Positions 43,671 to 53,271 of a DNA stretch of 64,000 nt are shown here, one piece after another. Within the stretch, counting starts at the first letter, position 1. The number at the start of each line of letters is the position of its first letter. The stretch is from SIG587 sp045531585 (lineage in GTDB: Bacteria > Bacillota > Clostridia > Oscillospirales > Acutalibacteraceae). The translations under genes were made by a program, and so were the position numbers. The stretch lies in NCBI GenBank assembly GCA_045531585.1, contig JAZSEH010000006.1, positions 33,237 to 97,236 on the forward strand, written 5' to 3'. The notes under the pieces are model-generated. The model was given only the letters and a program-made list of their open reading frames with translations, did not search any database and was not told the DNA's origin.

Positions 43671-44906
43671 ATGAACTTCTTTGAACAACTTAAAGATTTT
43701 GATTTAGAAGTTGCTAAGGCCTGCGAGCTTGAGCTTGAGCGTCAGCGTCATAATATTGAACTTATTGCTTCCGAAAACATAGTATCACCTGCGGTGCTTC
43801 TTGCCGCAGGAGGAGTTCTCACCAATAAATACGCAGAGGGTTATCCCTCAAAGCGTTATTACGGTGGATGCCAGTGTGTTGATATTGTTGAGGAAATTGC
43901 ACGCGAGCGTGCTAAAAAGCTTTTTGGCGCCGAGCATGCTAACGTTCAGCCCCACTCAGGAGCAAATGCTAACCTTGCTGTATTTTTTGCATTACTTCAG
44001 CCCGGCGATACCGTAATGGGTATGAATCTTTCTGAGGGCGGTCATCTTTCCCACGGCTCACCGGTAAACATTTCAGGTAAATATTTTAATATTGTTCCTT
44101 ATGGTGTTAATAAGGAAACCGAAATGATTGACTATGATGAAATGCGTAAAATTGCCCTTGAGTGCAAGCCTAAGCTAATTGTTGTAGGTGCAAGTGCTTA
44201 TTCAAGAATAATTGATTTTCCTCGTTGCAGAGAAATTGCGGATGAAGTGGGTGCATATCTGCTTGTTGATATGGCTCATATTGCAGGTCTTGTTGCCGCA
44301 GGTGTTCATCCCTCTCCCGTTCCTTATGCAGACGTTGTTACAACAACAACACATAAAACTCTCCGCGGTCCTCGTGGCGGTATGATTCTTTGCCGTGAGG
44401 AGCTTGCAAAGCAGATTGATAAAGCAATATTCCCCGGTACTCAGGGCGGACCTTTAATGCATATTATTGCCGCTAAAGCTGTAGCCCTTGGCGAGGCTCT
44501 TACCGATGATTTCAAGGTTTATCAGCAACAAATTGTTAAAAACGCTTCGGTGTTATGTAACGGTCTTATTGAAAAGGGTATTGACATTGTTTCAGGCGGT
44601 ACCGATAACCACCTGATGCTGCTAAAGCTTATTAACAACGGTGTTACAGGTAAGGAGCTTGAGCATCGTCTTGATGAGGTTCACATTACCGCAAATAAAA
44701 ACACAATACCTAACGAACCCTTAAGTCCCTTTGTTACCAGCGGTCTTAGAATCGGCACCCCTGCCGTTACAAGCCGTGGCTTTAAAGAAGGGGAGATGAA
44801 GCTTATTGCCGGTTGGATAGCCGATATTATAAACGATTTTGAAGGCAATAAGGATAGAGTAAGCAAAAAGGTTCAGGAGCTTTGCGCACAGTTCCCTATA
44901 TATTAA
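43671..44906 (+). CDS. glyA: Serine hydroxymethyltransferase
   Basis: This 411-residue PLP enzyme makes glycine and methylene-THF from serine. The PLP Lys is in TTTTHKTLRGPRGG; IELIASENIVSPAV and HSGANANLAVFFALL are visible. Its presence in the purine operon supplies glycine for PurD and the one-carbon units. AGGAGG precedes the ATG. Confidence 0.97.
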   Translation: MNFFEQLKDFDLEVAKACELELERQRHNIELIASENIVSPAVLLAAGGVLTNKYAEGYPSKRYYGGCQCVDIVEEIARERAKKLFGAEHANVQPHSGANANLAVFFALLQPGDTVMGMNLSEGGHLSHGSPVNISGKYFNIVPYGVNKETEMIDYDEMRKIALECKPKLIVVGASAYSRIIDFPRCREIADEVGAYLLVDMAHIAGLVAAGVHPSPVPYADVVTTTTHKTLRGPRGGMILCREELAKQIDKAIFPGTQGGPLMHIIAAKAVALGEALTDDFKVYQQQIVKNASVLCNGLIEKGIDIVSGGTDNHLMLLKLINNGVTGKELEHRLDEVHITANKNTIPNEPLSPFVTSGLRIGTPAVTSRGFKEGEMKLIAGWIADIINDFEGNKDRVSKKVQELCAQFPIY

Positions 44907-44924
44907 AAACGGAGGAAAAAGAAA

Positions 44925-46601
44925 ATGGCTTATAAAACCGATATTGAAATCGCACAGGAGTGCGAAATGCGTCCCATTTCCGAGATTGCAAAAATAGCAC
45001 ACGTTGACGAAAAATATATCGAGCATTATGGTAAATACAAAGCAAAGGTTGATTTATCACTTTTAAAAGAGACCGACCGTGAGGACGGTAAGCTTATTCT
45101 TGTTACCGCTATCACTCCTACCCCTGCAGGTGAGGGTAAAACTACTACAACTATCGGCCTTGCTGATGGCTTGAAGCTTATAGGCAAGGACGTTACTGTT
45201 GCTCTTCGTGAGCCTTCATTAGGCCCTGTTTTCGGCGTGAAGGGTGGTGCCGCAGGCGGCGGATATGCTCAGGTTGTTCCTATGGAGGATATTAACCTTC
45301 ACTTTACAGGCGACTTCCATGCTATTGGTGCCGCTAATAACCTGCTTGCCGCTATGCTTGACAACCATATTCAGCAAGGAAATGCCCTTGGTATTGACGT
45401 TCGTAAAATTACCTGGAAGCGTTGCGTTGATATGAATGACCGTCAGCTTCGCTTTGTTGTAGACGGTATGGGCGGTAAGGCCAACGGTGTTCCCCGTGAG
45501 GACGGTTTTGATATTACCGTTGCCAGTGAAATTATGGCTGTGCTTTGTCTTTCAAGCTCTATTACCGATTTAAAAGAGCGCCTTTCCCGTATTATCGTTG
45601 GCTATACCTATGATGATAAGCCTGTTACCTGCGGTCAACTTAATGCCGCAGGTGCAATGACTGCACTTTTAAAGGACGCCTTAAAGCCTAACCTTGTTCA
45701 GACCTTAGAGGGCACTCCTGCATTCGTTCACGGCGGTCCCTTTGCTAATATTGCACACGGTTGTAACTCCGTAATGGCTACCCGCCTTGCTCTTAAAATG
45801 GGTGACTACACCGTTACCGAGGCAGGCTTTGGCGCAGATTTGGGCGCTGAAAAATTCCTTGATATTAAGTGCCGTATGGCAGGACTTACTCCCGATGCAG
45901 TAGTAGTTGTTGCCACCGTTCGTGCCCTTAAAATGCACGGCGGCAGAGCAAAGAATGACCTTAATAATGAGGATATTCCTGCACTTGAAAAGGGTATTCC
46001 GAATCTCCTGCGTCACGTTTCCAACATAAAGAACGTATATAAACTTCCTTGTGTTGTTGCCGTTAACCGTTTCCCCACCGATACAGATGCTGAGATTGAT
46101 TTCATTATCGCAAAGTGTCGTGAACTGGGCGTTAACACCGTACTGTCTACTGTTTGGGCAGACGGAGGTAAGGGCGGCGTTGAGCTGGCTAAAGAGGTTG
46201 TACGTCTTTGCGAGGAGGAGAAGGGTGATTTTACCTTCTCTTATGAGGATGATTGCTCAATTGAGGAGAAAATTGAGTCGGTTGTTAAAAAGGTTTACGG
46301 CGGTAACGGCATAAACATTATGCCTTCCGCTAAAAAGGAGATTGAAACCCTTACTGCTTTGGGTTTTGATAAATGTCCTGTTTGTATTGCGAAAACGCAG
46401 TATAGTTTCTCCGATGATCCTACAAAACTTGGCGCACCTGAGGACTTTACTGTAACCGTTAAAAAGGTTAAAATTTCTGCAGGCGCTGGCTTTATAGTAG
46501 TTCTTACAGGTGACATTCTTACAATGCCCGGTCTCCCAAGGGTTCCTGCCGCTGAGAAAATTGACGTTGATGAAAACGGAAAAATTTCCGGTCTTTTCTA
46601 A
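44925..46601 (+). CDS. fhs: Formate-tetrahydrofolate ligase
   Basis: This 558-residue enzyme makes 10-formyl-THF from formate, THF and ATP. The P-loop TPTPAGEGKTTTTIGL and PVFGVKGGAAGGGYAQV are conserved. It gives the substrate for PurN and the AICAR transformylase, whose shortage is what the ZTP riboswitch senses: a closed regulatory loop. Last gene of the operon, before a strong terminator. Confidence 0.97.
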   Translation: MAYKTDIEIAQECEMRPISEIAKIAHVDEKYIEHYGKYKAKVDLSLLKETDREDGKLILVTAITPTPAGEGKTTTTIGLADGLKLIGKDVTVALREPSLGPVFGVKGGAAGGGYAQVVPMEDINLHFTGDFHAIGAANNLLAAMLDNHIQQGNALGIDVRKITWKRCVDMNDRQLRFVVDGMGGKANGVPREDGFDITVASEIMAVLCLSSSITDLKERLSRIIVGYTYDDKPVTCGQLNAAGAMTALLKDALKPNLVQTLEGTPAFVHGGPFANIAHGCNSVMATRLALKMGDYTVTEAGFGADLGAEKFLDIKCRMAGLTPDAVVVVATVRALKMHGGRAKNDLNNEDIPALEKGIPNLLRHVSNIKNVYKLPCVVAVNRFPTDTDAEIDFIIAKCRELGVNTVLSTVWADGGKGGVELAKEVVRLCEEEKGDFTFSYEDDCSIEEKIESVVKKVYGGNGINIMPSAKKEIETLTALGFDKCPVCIAKTQYSFSDDPTKLGAPEDFTVTVKKVKISAGAGFIVVLTGDILTMPGLPRVPAAEKIDVDENGKISGLF

Positions 46602-46611
46602 AAATAAGCAT

Positions 46612-46650
46612 AAAAAATCTCGGACTTGATGATGAAGTCCGAGATTTTTT
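46612..46650. terminator. Bidirectional terminator between fhs and kdgK
   Basis: A 16-bp stem (46612-46627 with 46635-46650) with a seven-base loop has A and T runs on either side and ends the convergent fhs and kdgK transcripts. Confidence 0.9.
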
Positions 46651-46663
46651 TATTATACAAAGC

Positions 46664-47686
46664 TTATCTTTGAACGCGACCTGAACCATCGCCGCCGGCA
46701 AGCTTTTCAACCTCTGCAACACCAACACGGTTGTAGTCACCCTCAACTGAATGCTTAAGTGCCGAGGCAGCAACAGCGAATTCAATGGCCTCCTGTGTGG
46801 TTTTGCCGCTTAAGAGTGCGTAAATAAGACCTCCGCCAAAGGAGTCACCGCCGCCAACACGGTCAACTATGCGAAGATGATAGGATTTAGAGAAGCAGTA
46901 GTTTTCACCATCATAAAGCATACCTGCCCAGTCATTGTCACTTGCGGAAATGGAGGTGCGGAGTGTAATTGCAACCTTCTCAAATCCAAATTTATCAGCA
47001 AGCTGCTTGGCAACACTCTTATAGCCTTCGTGATTTAATTTACCACCGTAAATATCGGTATCCTCAGCTTCAATGCCAAATACATCCTTTGCATCCTCCT
47101 CGTTGGAGATACAAACGTCAACGTATTTACAAAGCTCTGTCATAGCAGCTCTTGCTTCTTCACGTGTCCAAAGCTTTCCGCGGTAGTTAAGGTCGCAAGA
47201 AATCTTTACACCCTTAGCCTTTGCGGCAATACAGGCCTGCTTGCATATCTCAACAAGATTACCGCCAAGCGCGGGAGTAATACCTGTAAAGTGGAACCAA
47301 TCCGCACCCTCAAAAATACTGTTCCAATCAAAATCAGAGGGCGAAGCCTCAGCGATAGCAGAGTGAGCACGATCGTAAATACAAACCGAGCCACGCTGTG
47401 AAGCACCCTTTTCAAGGAAGTAGATGCCAACTCTGTCACCACCGCGAACTATCTTGGAGGTATCAACACCAAAATAGCGAAGGGAATTAACTGCCGACTG
47501 ACCAATAGCGTGCTTGGGAAGCTTGGTAACGTAGGTGCTGTCAAATCCATAGTTAGCAAGGGAAACCGCAACGTTTGCCTCACCGCCACCAAAGGTAGCC
47601 TGCATCTGATCATTCTGGAAAAAGCGGTAATAGCCGTTAGGGGCTAAACGAAGCATTATTTCACCGAAGGTAACAACTTTTGCCAT
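46664..47686 (-). CDS. kdgK: 2-dehydro-3-deoxygluconokinase
   Basis: This 340-residue PfkB-family kinase phosphorylates KDG to KDPG. FGEIMLRLAPNGYYRF and TFGGGEANVAVSLAN are typical of KDG kinases. The catalytic Asp motif RVGGGDSFGGGLIYAL is intact. It is last in the glucuronate operon. AAAGGAG precedes the ATG. KDPG aldolase (eda) is not in the window. Confidence 0.92.
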   Translation of the reverse strand: MAKVVTFGEIMLRLAPNGYYRFFQNDQMQATFGGGEANVAVSLANYGFDSTYVTKLPKHAIGQSAVNSLRYFGVDTSKIVRGGDRVGIYFLEKGASQRGSVCIYDRAHSAIAEASPSDFDWNSIFEGADWFHFTGITPALGGNLVEICKQACIAAKAKGVKISCDLNYRGKLWTREEARAAMTELCKYVDVCISNEEDAKDVFGIEAEDTDIYGGKLNHEGYKSVAKQLADKFGFEKVAITLRTSISASDNDWAGMLYDGENYCFSKSYHLRIVDRVGGGDSFGGGLIYALLSGKTTQEAIEFAVAASALKHSVEGDYNRVGVAEVEKLAGGDGSGRVQR

Positions 47687-47714
47687 AATAAAAATCTCCT
47701 TTAAAAACTAAAAT

Positions 47715-48566
47715 TTACACGCCTGAATAGGCAGAAAAACCACCGTCAATTGGAAGAACAACGCCTGTAATGAAGCCAGCGGCTTCCTCGTTAAGCAGGA
47801 ACAGAAGACCTCCCTCAAGCTCATTGCTTTCGCCAAAGCGTCCCATAGGGGTGGCGGCAAGTATTTTGCCTGTACGTGCGGTGGGAGTACCATCCTCATT
47901 GAAAAGAAGTTTTGCGTTCTGTTTGGTTGAGAAAAATCCGGGGGCGATGGCATTTACACGTATGCCAACCTTGGAAAAATGAACCGCAAGCCACTGTGTA
48001 AAGTTGGAAATAGCAGCCTTAGCACCTGAATAAGCAGGAATTTTGGTAAGGGGAGTGTAAGCGTTCATTGAAGAAATGTTAAGAATGCTGCAACCCTTTC
48101 TGCCAACCATCTGCTTGGCAAAGGCCTGTGTCGGAATAAGTGTTCCAAGGAAATTAAGGTTAAAAACAAAACCAACGCCGTCGGCCTCCAGATCAAAAAA
48201 GCTTTTTGTATCAGCGTCAATGTCACCCATCTCAAAATATTCCTTATCTGTTGTAGCTCTGGGATTATTACCGCCTGCGCCGTTAACAAGAATATCGCAG
48301 GGACCAAAGTCGGCAAGTACCTTTTCGGCAACCTCAAAGCAAATATTTTTATCAAGAACGTTACAGCCGTATGCCTTGGCAATGCCGCCCTCTGCAACTA
48401 TTTCATCTGCATATACCTTTGCGGCTTCCGCATTAAGATCAAGCAAAGCAACCTTAGCACCTGCACGGGCAAGCACCTTGGAGAAGTGACTGCAAAGCAC
48501 GCCACCTGCACCTGTTACAACGCAAACCTTACCTGAAAGATCGGTATTAAGAACGTTTTTCTGCAT
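47715..48566 (-). CDS. uxuB: SDR-type fructuronate reductase (mannonate oxidoreductase)
   Basis: This 283-residue short-chain dehydrogenase has the Rossmann motif TGAGGVLCSHFS, NGAGGNNP, and catalytic Ser, Tyr and Lys in ISSMN and YSGAKAA. By context it reduces D-fructuronate to D-mannonate, as SDR-type UxuB (YjmF) does in B. subtilis, instead of the long-chain UxuB of E. coli. It lies between uxuA and kdgK with short gaps. The exact substrate is inferred. Confidence 0.87.
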   Translation of the reverse strand: MQKNVLNTDLSGKVCVVTGAGGVLCSHFSKVLARAGAKVALLDLNAEAAKVYADEIVAEGGIAKAYGCNVLDKNICFEVAEKVLADFGPCDILVNGAGGNNPRATTDKEYFEMGDIDADTKSFFDLEADGVGFVFNLNFLGTLIPTQAFAKQMVGRKGCSILNISSMNAYTPLTKIPAYSGAKAAISNFTQWLAVHFSKVGIRVNAIAPGFFSTKQNAKLLFNEDGTPTARTGKILAATPMGRFGESNELEGGLLFLLNEEAAGFITGVVLPIDGGFSAYSGV

Positions 48567-48578
48567 TTTTTTTTCCTC

Positions 48579-49628
48579 CTATTCAGCCTTTTCGCAGGCT
48601 TCAAATAATCCGTTAATATAGGCAGCGCCCAGAGCTCTGTCAAACAAACCGTAACCGGGCTTGCCTGTTTCACCCCAAATCATTCTGCCGTGGTCAGGAC
48701 GCACATAGCCATCAAAATTATTATCTGTAAGGGCCTTAACAATTTCATAAACGTCAAGACTACCGCAGGAGGAAGGATGAGCACGCTCCTCAAAGGAGCC
48801 ATCCTCCATAACCTTAACGTTGCGGATGTGCATAAAGGCAATACGATCCATTTGGGCATATTTTCTAACCATTGCAACGATGTCGTTGGATTTTGCACAA
48901 CCAAGGCTACCGGTGCAAAGGCAAAGACTGTTGGCAGGGGAGTCGACCAGCTTTAAGAAACGGTCAAGATTTTCCTCACAGGTAATGATGCGGGGAAGAC
49001 CAAATATGGGATATGGAGGATCATCAGGATGAATAGCCATCCTTACACCACATTCCTCTGCTACAGGAATTACTTTTTTAAGGAATTTTTCAAGATTTCT
49101 CCAAAGACCCTCTTCGCCAATCTCACCGTAAGCATTTATAAGCTCGCGCACCTCCTGCTGAGTGTAGCTCGAATCCCAACCGGGGAGATGTATATCATCC
49201 TTAAGTGGGTCAAGACCCTTCATTTGCTCCCAATACATTACAAGACTTGTGGAGCCGTCGGGCGCCTTTTTGTCAAGCTGGGTTCTTGTCCAGTCAAAAA
49301 CAGGCATAAAGTTATAGGTGACACATTTAACTCCGTATTTTGCACAACGCCGAATGTTTTCACAATAAACCTCAAGCAGCTTATTAACGTCGCCTCTGCC
49401 AAGCTTAATGTCCTCGTGAACGGGAATAGACTCAACTACGTCAAAAACAAGGTTATGTTCTTCGCATTGAGCCTTCATTTTAGCAAGGCTTTCCTCAGGC
49501 CAAACCTCACCGGGCTTAACGTCATAAATGGCAGAAACAATACTGCGCATACCGGGAATCTGGGAAATGTACTCAAGGGAAATGGGATCGTCCTCACCAT
49601 ACCAGCGGAAAGAAAGCTTCATATCCAT
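48579..49628 (-). CDS. uxuA: Mannonate dehydratase
   Basis: This 349-residue TIM-barrel enzyme dehydrates D-mannonate to KDG. The N-terminus KLSFRWYGEDDPISLEYI and the metal region HPDDPPYPIFGLPRI, with FMHIRNVK and VRPDHGRMIWGE, are diagnostic. The SD TTGGAG overlaps the uxaC end; the start is one base after the uxaC stop. Confidence 0.95.
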   Translation of the reverse strand: MDMKLSFRWYGEDDPISLEYISQIPGMRSIVSAIYDVKPGEVWPEESLAKMKAQCEEHNLVFDVVESIPVHEDIKLGRGDVNKLLEVYCENIRRCAKYGVKCVTYNFMPVFDWTRTQLDKKAPDGSTSLVMYWEQMKGLDPLKDDIHLPGWDSSYTQQEVRELINAYGEIGEEGLWRNLEKFLKKVIPVAEECGVRMAIHPDDPPYPIFGLPRIITCEENLDRFLKLVDSPANSLCLCTGSLGCAKSNDIVAMVRKYAQMDRIAFMHIRNVKVMEDGSFEERAHPSSCGSLDVYEIVKALTDNNFDGYVRPDHGRMIWGETGKPGYGLFDRALGAAYINGLFEACEKAE

Positions 49629-49629
49629 T

Positions 49630-51039
49630 CTATTTATTCTCCAATCCGAAATATCTCAGTGCGTTATTTGCACTAATATCTTCAACAATTTTGCCGAGGG
49701 TGGGAATATCGGCAGGGTATTCTCCGTTCTCCACCCAATTTCCTATAAGCTCGCAAAGTATGCGGCGGAAATATTCGTGACGGGTGTAGCTTAAAAAGCT
49801 TCTGGAGTCGGTAAGCATACCTATAAAGTTACCGAGAAGGCTCAGGTTTGCAAGGCTCACCATCTGGTCAATCATACCCTGTTTATTATCATTAAACCAC
49901 CAGGCGCTTCCGTGCTGAAGCTTGCCTGCAACCTCTGTGCCCTGGAAAGCACCGAGAAGTGTATCAAGGAAAGCGTTATCACCGCCGTCAAGACTGTAGA
50001 GTATGGTCTTAGGCAGAATGTTTTCACGGTTTAAAAGGTCAAGGAGACGGGCAAGGGCCGCACAGCAGTTGTTGGGACCAATAATATCGAAGCCTGTATC
50101 GGGACCTAACTTTTCAAACATTACGGAGTTGGGATTTCTAAAGCAATTATAGTGAAGTTGCATTACCCAACCAAGACGAACGTATTCGCTTGCACAGAAC
50201 TTTAAAAGCTCGGTCTTAAGAATTGCGGCATCCTCGGGGGAAACAATTTCACCGCTAAGTCCTCTTGTAATAACTGCGTTTATTTCAGCCTCACTTGCAG
50301 GGGCACAGACTATATAATCAAGACCATGGTCACTGGCCTTACAGCCGTGAGCATTAAAATGCTCAATTCTAAGGCCAAGTGCCTTTTTAAGCGTGGTAAC
50401 ATCGCTTATCTCAACACCCGAAACCTCGCTTAAAGTTTTAATGTACTCTTTCCAGCCGGACTTATCAATGTTAAAGGCCTTATCAGGACGAAAGGACGGT
50501 GCAACAACCGTTTTCATCTTGCCCTCATCAGCAATCTTTTTATGCCATTCAAGACTGTCTATGGGATCATCGGTAGTGCCTATAAAAGCAACGTTGCTCT
50601 GCTCAATAAGACCGCGAACGCCCATATTATCAGCTTTGAGCCTCTCTTTAGTAAGATTCCATACCTGCTCAGCGGTATCGCCGTTTAATATGCCGTTATA
50701 ACCGAAATATGTCTTAAGCTCAAGGTGGCACCAATGGTACATAGGATTGCCTATGGCTTTAGGTAACGCTTCGGCAAACTTCTGGAACTTTTCTCTGTCA
50801 CTCGCCTCACCGGTTATATAATACTCATCAACACCGTTGGAGCGCATTACACGCCACTTGTAGTGGTCACCTGCAAGCCAAACCTGAGAAATATTCTCAA
50901 ACCGCTTGTTTTCGTAAATTTCTTTGGGACTTACATGGCAGTGATAATCCACAATGGGCATATCTGCCGCATACTTGTGGTACAGCGTTTTAGCCGTTTT
51001 ACTGCTAAGTAAAAAGTCCTTATCCATAAATTTTTTCAA
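49630..51039 (-). CDS. uxaC: Glucuronate isomerase
   Basis: This 469-residue amidohydrolase-like enzyme isomerises D-glucuronate to D-fructuronate (and galacturonate to tagaturonate). IVDYHCHVSPKEI holds the metal ligands; VWLAGDHYKWRVMRSNGV and the C-terminal LTDSRSFLSYTRHEYFRR are family marks. First in the operon; AraC regulator divergently transcribed from the other side of a 140-base gap. Confidence 0.96.
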   Translation of the reverse strand: MKKFMDKDFLLSSKTAKTLYHKYAADMPIVDYHCHVSPKEIYENKRFENISQVWLAGDHYKWRVMRSNGVDEYYITGEASDREKFQKFAEALPKAIGNPMYHWCHLELKTYFGYNGILNGDTAEQVWNLTKERLKADNMGVRGLIEQSNVAFIGTTDDPIDSLEWHKKIADEGKMKTVVAPSFRPDKAFNIDKSGWKEYIKTLSEVSGVEISDVTTLKKALGLRIEHFNAHGCKASDHGLDYIVCAPASEAEINAVITRGLSGEIVSPEDAAILKTELLKFCASEYVRLGWVMQLHYNCFRNPNSVMFEKLGPDTGFDIIGPNNCCAALARLLDLLNRENILPKTILYSLDGGDNAFLDTLLGAFQGTEVAGKLQHGSAWWFNDNKQGMIDQMVSLANLSLLGNFIGMLTDSRSFLSYTRHEYFRRILCELIGNWVENGEYPADIPTLGKIVEDISANNALRYFGLENK

Positions 51040-51074
51040 AAGGGACGCCTACCTTTCAATAAATTTCTGCCTTT

Positions 51075-51103
51075 AATATATCACATTTTTTTCACAATGA
51101 TAA
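51075..51103 (-). promoter_or_regulatory. Promoter of the uxaC operon
   Basis: Minus strand TTATCA (51103-51098) and TATATT (51080-51075) are 17 bases apart. Its -35 lies 13 bases from the -35 of the divergent promoter. Confidence 0.5.
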
Positions 51104-51116
51104 TTGCATAAATTGT

Positions 51117-51145
51117 TTGACATATTGCAAAAGTTGCGGTACTAT
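51117..51145 (+). promoter_or_regulatory. Promoter of the divergent araC gene
   Basis: TTGACA (51117-51122) and TACTAT (51140-51145) are 17 bases apart, 35 bases before the start. The close divergent layout suits shared control by the encoded regulator. Confidence 0.5.
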
Positions 51146-51179
51146 ACATATATTAGTAATTTAAAAGGACGTGAATATT

Positions 51180-52046
51180 TTGCGAGAGAGGGCACAACGT
51201 TTTGACCCCCGTCAGGAAATGCACTCAAAAAGCTTTGAGGTATTCCATTACAGCAAGCCTTGGGACGAAGAGGTGCAGGTGCATCATCATAATTTTTATG
51301 AGGTATTCTGTTTTCTGGATGGCGATGTGGAATATTGGGTAGAGGGAAGCATATACCGTTTAAAACCGGGGGATATTATGCTTATAAATCCAATGGTATT
51401 ACATCGTCCCGTGCTTAAACCTGATTGTAAGGTGTACGAGCGTATTGTTTTGTGGATAGATACGGCCTTTCTTGAATCTATAAGCAGCAACGATATATCA
51501 CTTTCCCGTTGCTTTAACGTGAAAAGGCCCGATCATACCGTTTTAATTCGTCCGGATTCACTTCAGCGTTCTTCCGTAATATCAAAGCTTAGCGAGCTTG
51601 TACGGGAAAACTATAGTACTGATTACGCAGGTAACCTTTGCGCATACGGAATATTTATTCAATTTATGGTAGAATTAAATCGTATGTCGGTATCGGTGGG
51701 AAAGGCCGCTCCAAAGGGCAGGGAGGAATCCGGTCTTGTTTCAGGAGTGCTTGAATACATCAGTGCCCATTATAGCGAGGAATTATCCCTTGAAAGCCTT
51801 GCCCGCCGTTTTTTTGTAAGTAAATATCATCTTTCCCACGAATTCAGCCGTACAGTAGGTACAAGTGTTTACAGGTATATTATGCTTAAACGTCTTATAA
51901 TTGCACGGCAAATGCTGGCTCAGGGCGTATCTGCGGGTGAGGTTAGCGGTATGTGCGGCTTTAACGATTATACAAACTTCTTTCGCGCCTTTAAGGCGGA
52001 ATACGGCATAAATCCGCGAGCCTTTGCAGCAGGGCAGAGGCAATAA
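51180..52046 (+). CDS. AraC family regulator with cupin domain
   Basis: This regulator of about 288 residues has an N-terminal cupin (HHHNFYEVFCFLDGDVEYWVEG, then LKPGDIMLINPMVLHRP) that would bind a sugar. The C-terminal double helix-turn-helix (about 180-285) has SLESLARRFFVSKYHLSHEF and GFNDYTNFFRAFK. The start is TTG at 51180 by SD spacing; GTG 51171 is too close to AAAAGGA. Divergent from uxaC, so it probably responds to a uronate and controls that operon. Confidence 0.87.
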   Translation: MRERAQRFDPRQEMHSKSFEVFHYSKPWDEEVQVHHHNFYEVFCFLDGDVEYWVEGSIYRLKPGDIMLINPMVLHRPVLKPDCKVYERIVLWIDTAFLESISSNDISLSRCFNVKRPDHTVLIRPDSLQRSSVISKLSELVRENYSTDYAGNLCAYGIFIQFMVELNRMSVSVGKAAPKGREESGLVSGVLEYISAHYSEELSLESLARRFFVSKYHLSHEFSRTVGTSVYRYIMLKRLIIARQMLAQGVSAGEVSGMCGFNDYTNFFRAFKAEYGINPRAFAAGQRQ

Positions 52047-52050
52047 TTCT

Positions 52051-53271
52051 TTATTTTTTGCCTGCTCTGTATTCCTTTGGTGTCTTTCCGGTGTATTTTT
52101 TAAAAAGCTTCGAAAAATAGTGCACGTCAAGAATACCGCAATGCTGTGCAACGGTTTGCACCTGAAGCATTGTGGTATCAAGTAGCCTTGTTGCAAGCTT
52201 TATTCTTTTTAAATTAACGTATTCTGTAAGAGTTTGCCCTGTTTCCTTTTTAAACAACGTAGAAAGGTAAGCGGGGCTAACGTTTTGCATAGCTGCCAAG
52301 GCACTTAAGGATAAATCGGCGGTAAGGTCGGAATCAATGCAGGTAATAGCCTTTTGTACGGGAGATGAATAATTTTTTATTGCGTGCTTCTTTACAAGCC
52401 GACAATATGAGCGATACATTTTTACCATAATTGCAGGAACGCCTGAGGTAGCGCTTATAAGCTCTATTTCCTTGGCAAAGGCTGAGGAGACACTATCAAG
52501 ATAAACGGGATGAACACCGCCGTTTTCCGCCGCCTTGCGAAGCAGAGTGTTCATTATTATGCAGTAGTTCTTATAATTTCTTAATGTGTCGCTAAGGCGT
52601 TGTTCAAAAGAAAGTGCAGAAAAATTCGAAAGCAAAAGCTCTGCCTTGTGGGTCTGACCTAAGGAAACGGCCTGCATAAGCTCATTTTCATATGAATAAC
52701 GTTTTTCCATCATTTGCATTGTCCATACAGTGGAATTTGCATCTTCCTCCGGATAGGAGGAAATAGGTGAGGGAGCCGCCTCGTTTTCACGGTTTATATC
52801 AATAACTGAGAACTTCTGAGAAGTGCCCCATATATATTCTCCAAAGGTGTCAAGTATGGTGAAAATTTGGCTTTCTTCACCAAAAAACGGTATGCCTCCA
52901 TAGTAGTTTTCAAAATTATGCAGCATCCGTGGTGGAATACCGCATTTTTCGGCTAATTCCATTATTTTTTCTCTGGTAAATTTTAAATTTAAATATGGAC
53001 CAATAAGCAGTATGTTTTCCTGTTTGTCGGGTAACTTCAAAAACAAATAGCAACAAAGATATTTATCTGTATACTTATATATTACGTTTTCTTCAACAGT
53101 ATCAAAAAAGGAATAGAAGTCTTTTTCATATTCCTTGTTTATGTTAAGCATTTTTCTAAGACCCATATCGGCACTCTCTGGAATGTTTTTATCGGGACTT
53201 AGTATAAGGGTTTGCAGTCGGCTTTTTTCAAATGCGGTACGTATAAATTCCAGCAGAATATTGTGGGACAA
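52051..53271 (-). CDS. AraC family regulator with unknown N-terminal domain
   Basis: This regulator of about 406 residues has a C-terminal AraC DNA-binding domain (DLSLSALAAMQNVSPAYLSTLFKKE and VQTVAQHCGILDVHYFSKLFKK). The N-terminal 150 residues look like a PAS/GAF-like sensor with YLCCYLFLKLP and LLIGPYLN, but I do not recognise the family; a helical linker lies between. TTG 53271 has AGAGG at eight bases; GTG 53280 is too near. Its stop is four bases from that of the convergent regulator. Confidence 0.82.
   Translation of the reverse strand: MSHNILLEFIRTAFEKSRLQTLILSPDKNIPESADMGLRKMLNINKEYEKDFYSFFDTVEENVIYKYTDKYLCCYLFLKLPDKQENILLIGPYLNLKFTREKIMELAEKCGIPPRMLHNFENYYGGIPFFGEESQIFTILDTFGEYIWGTSQKFSVIDINRENEAAPSPISSYPEEDANSTVWTMQMMEKRYSYENELMQAVSLGQTHKAELLLSNFSALSFEQRLSDTLRNYKNYCIIMNTLLRKAAENGGVHPVYLDSVSSAFAKEIELISATSGVPAIMVKMYRSYCRLVKKHAIKNYSSPVQKAITCIDSDLTADLSLSALAAMQNVSPAYLSTLFKKETGQTLTEYVNLKRIKLATRLLDTTMLQVQTVAQHCGILDVHYFSKLFKKYTGKTPKEYRAGKK

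Noticed and set aside
49029..49676. Plus-strand frame of 215 codons opposite uxuA
   Set aside because: It is a shadow of the uxuA gene on the other strand, with no SD or recognisable domain.
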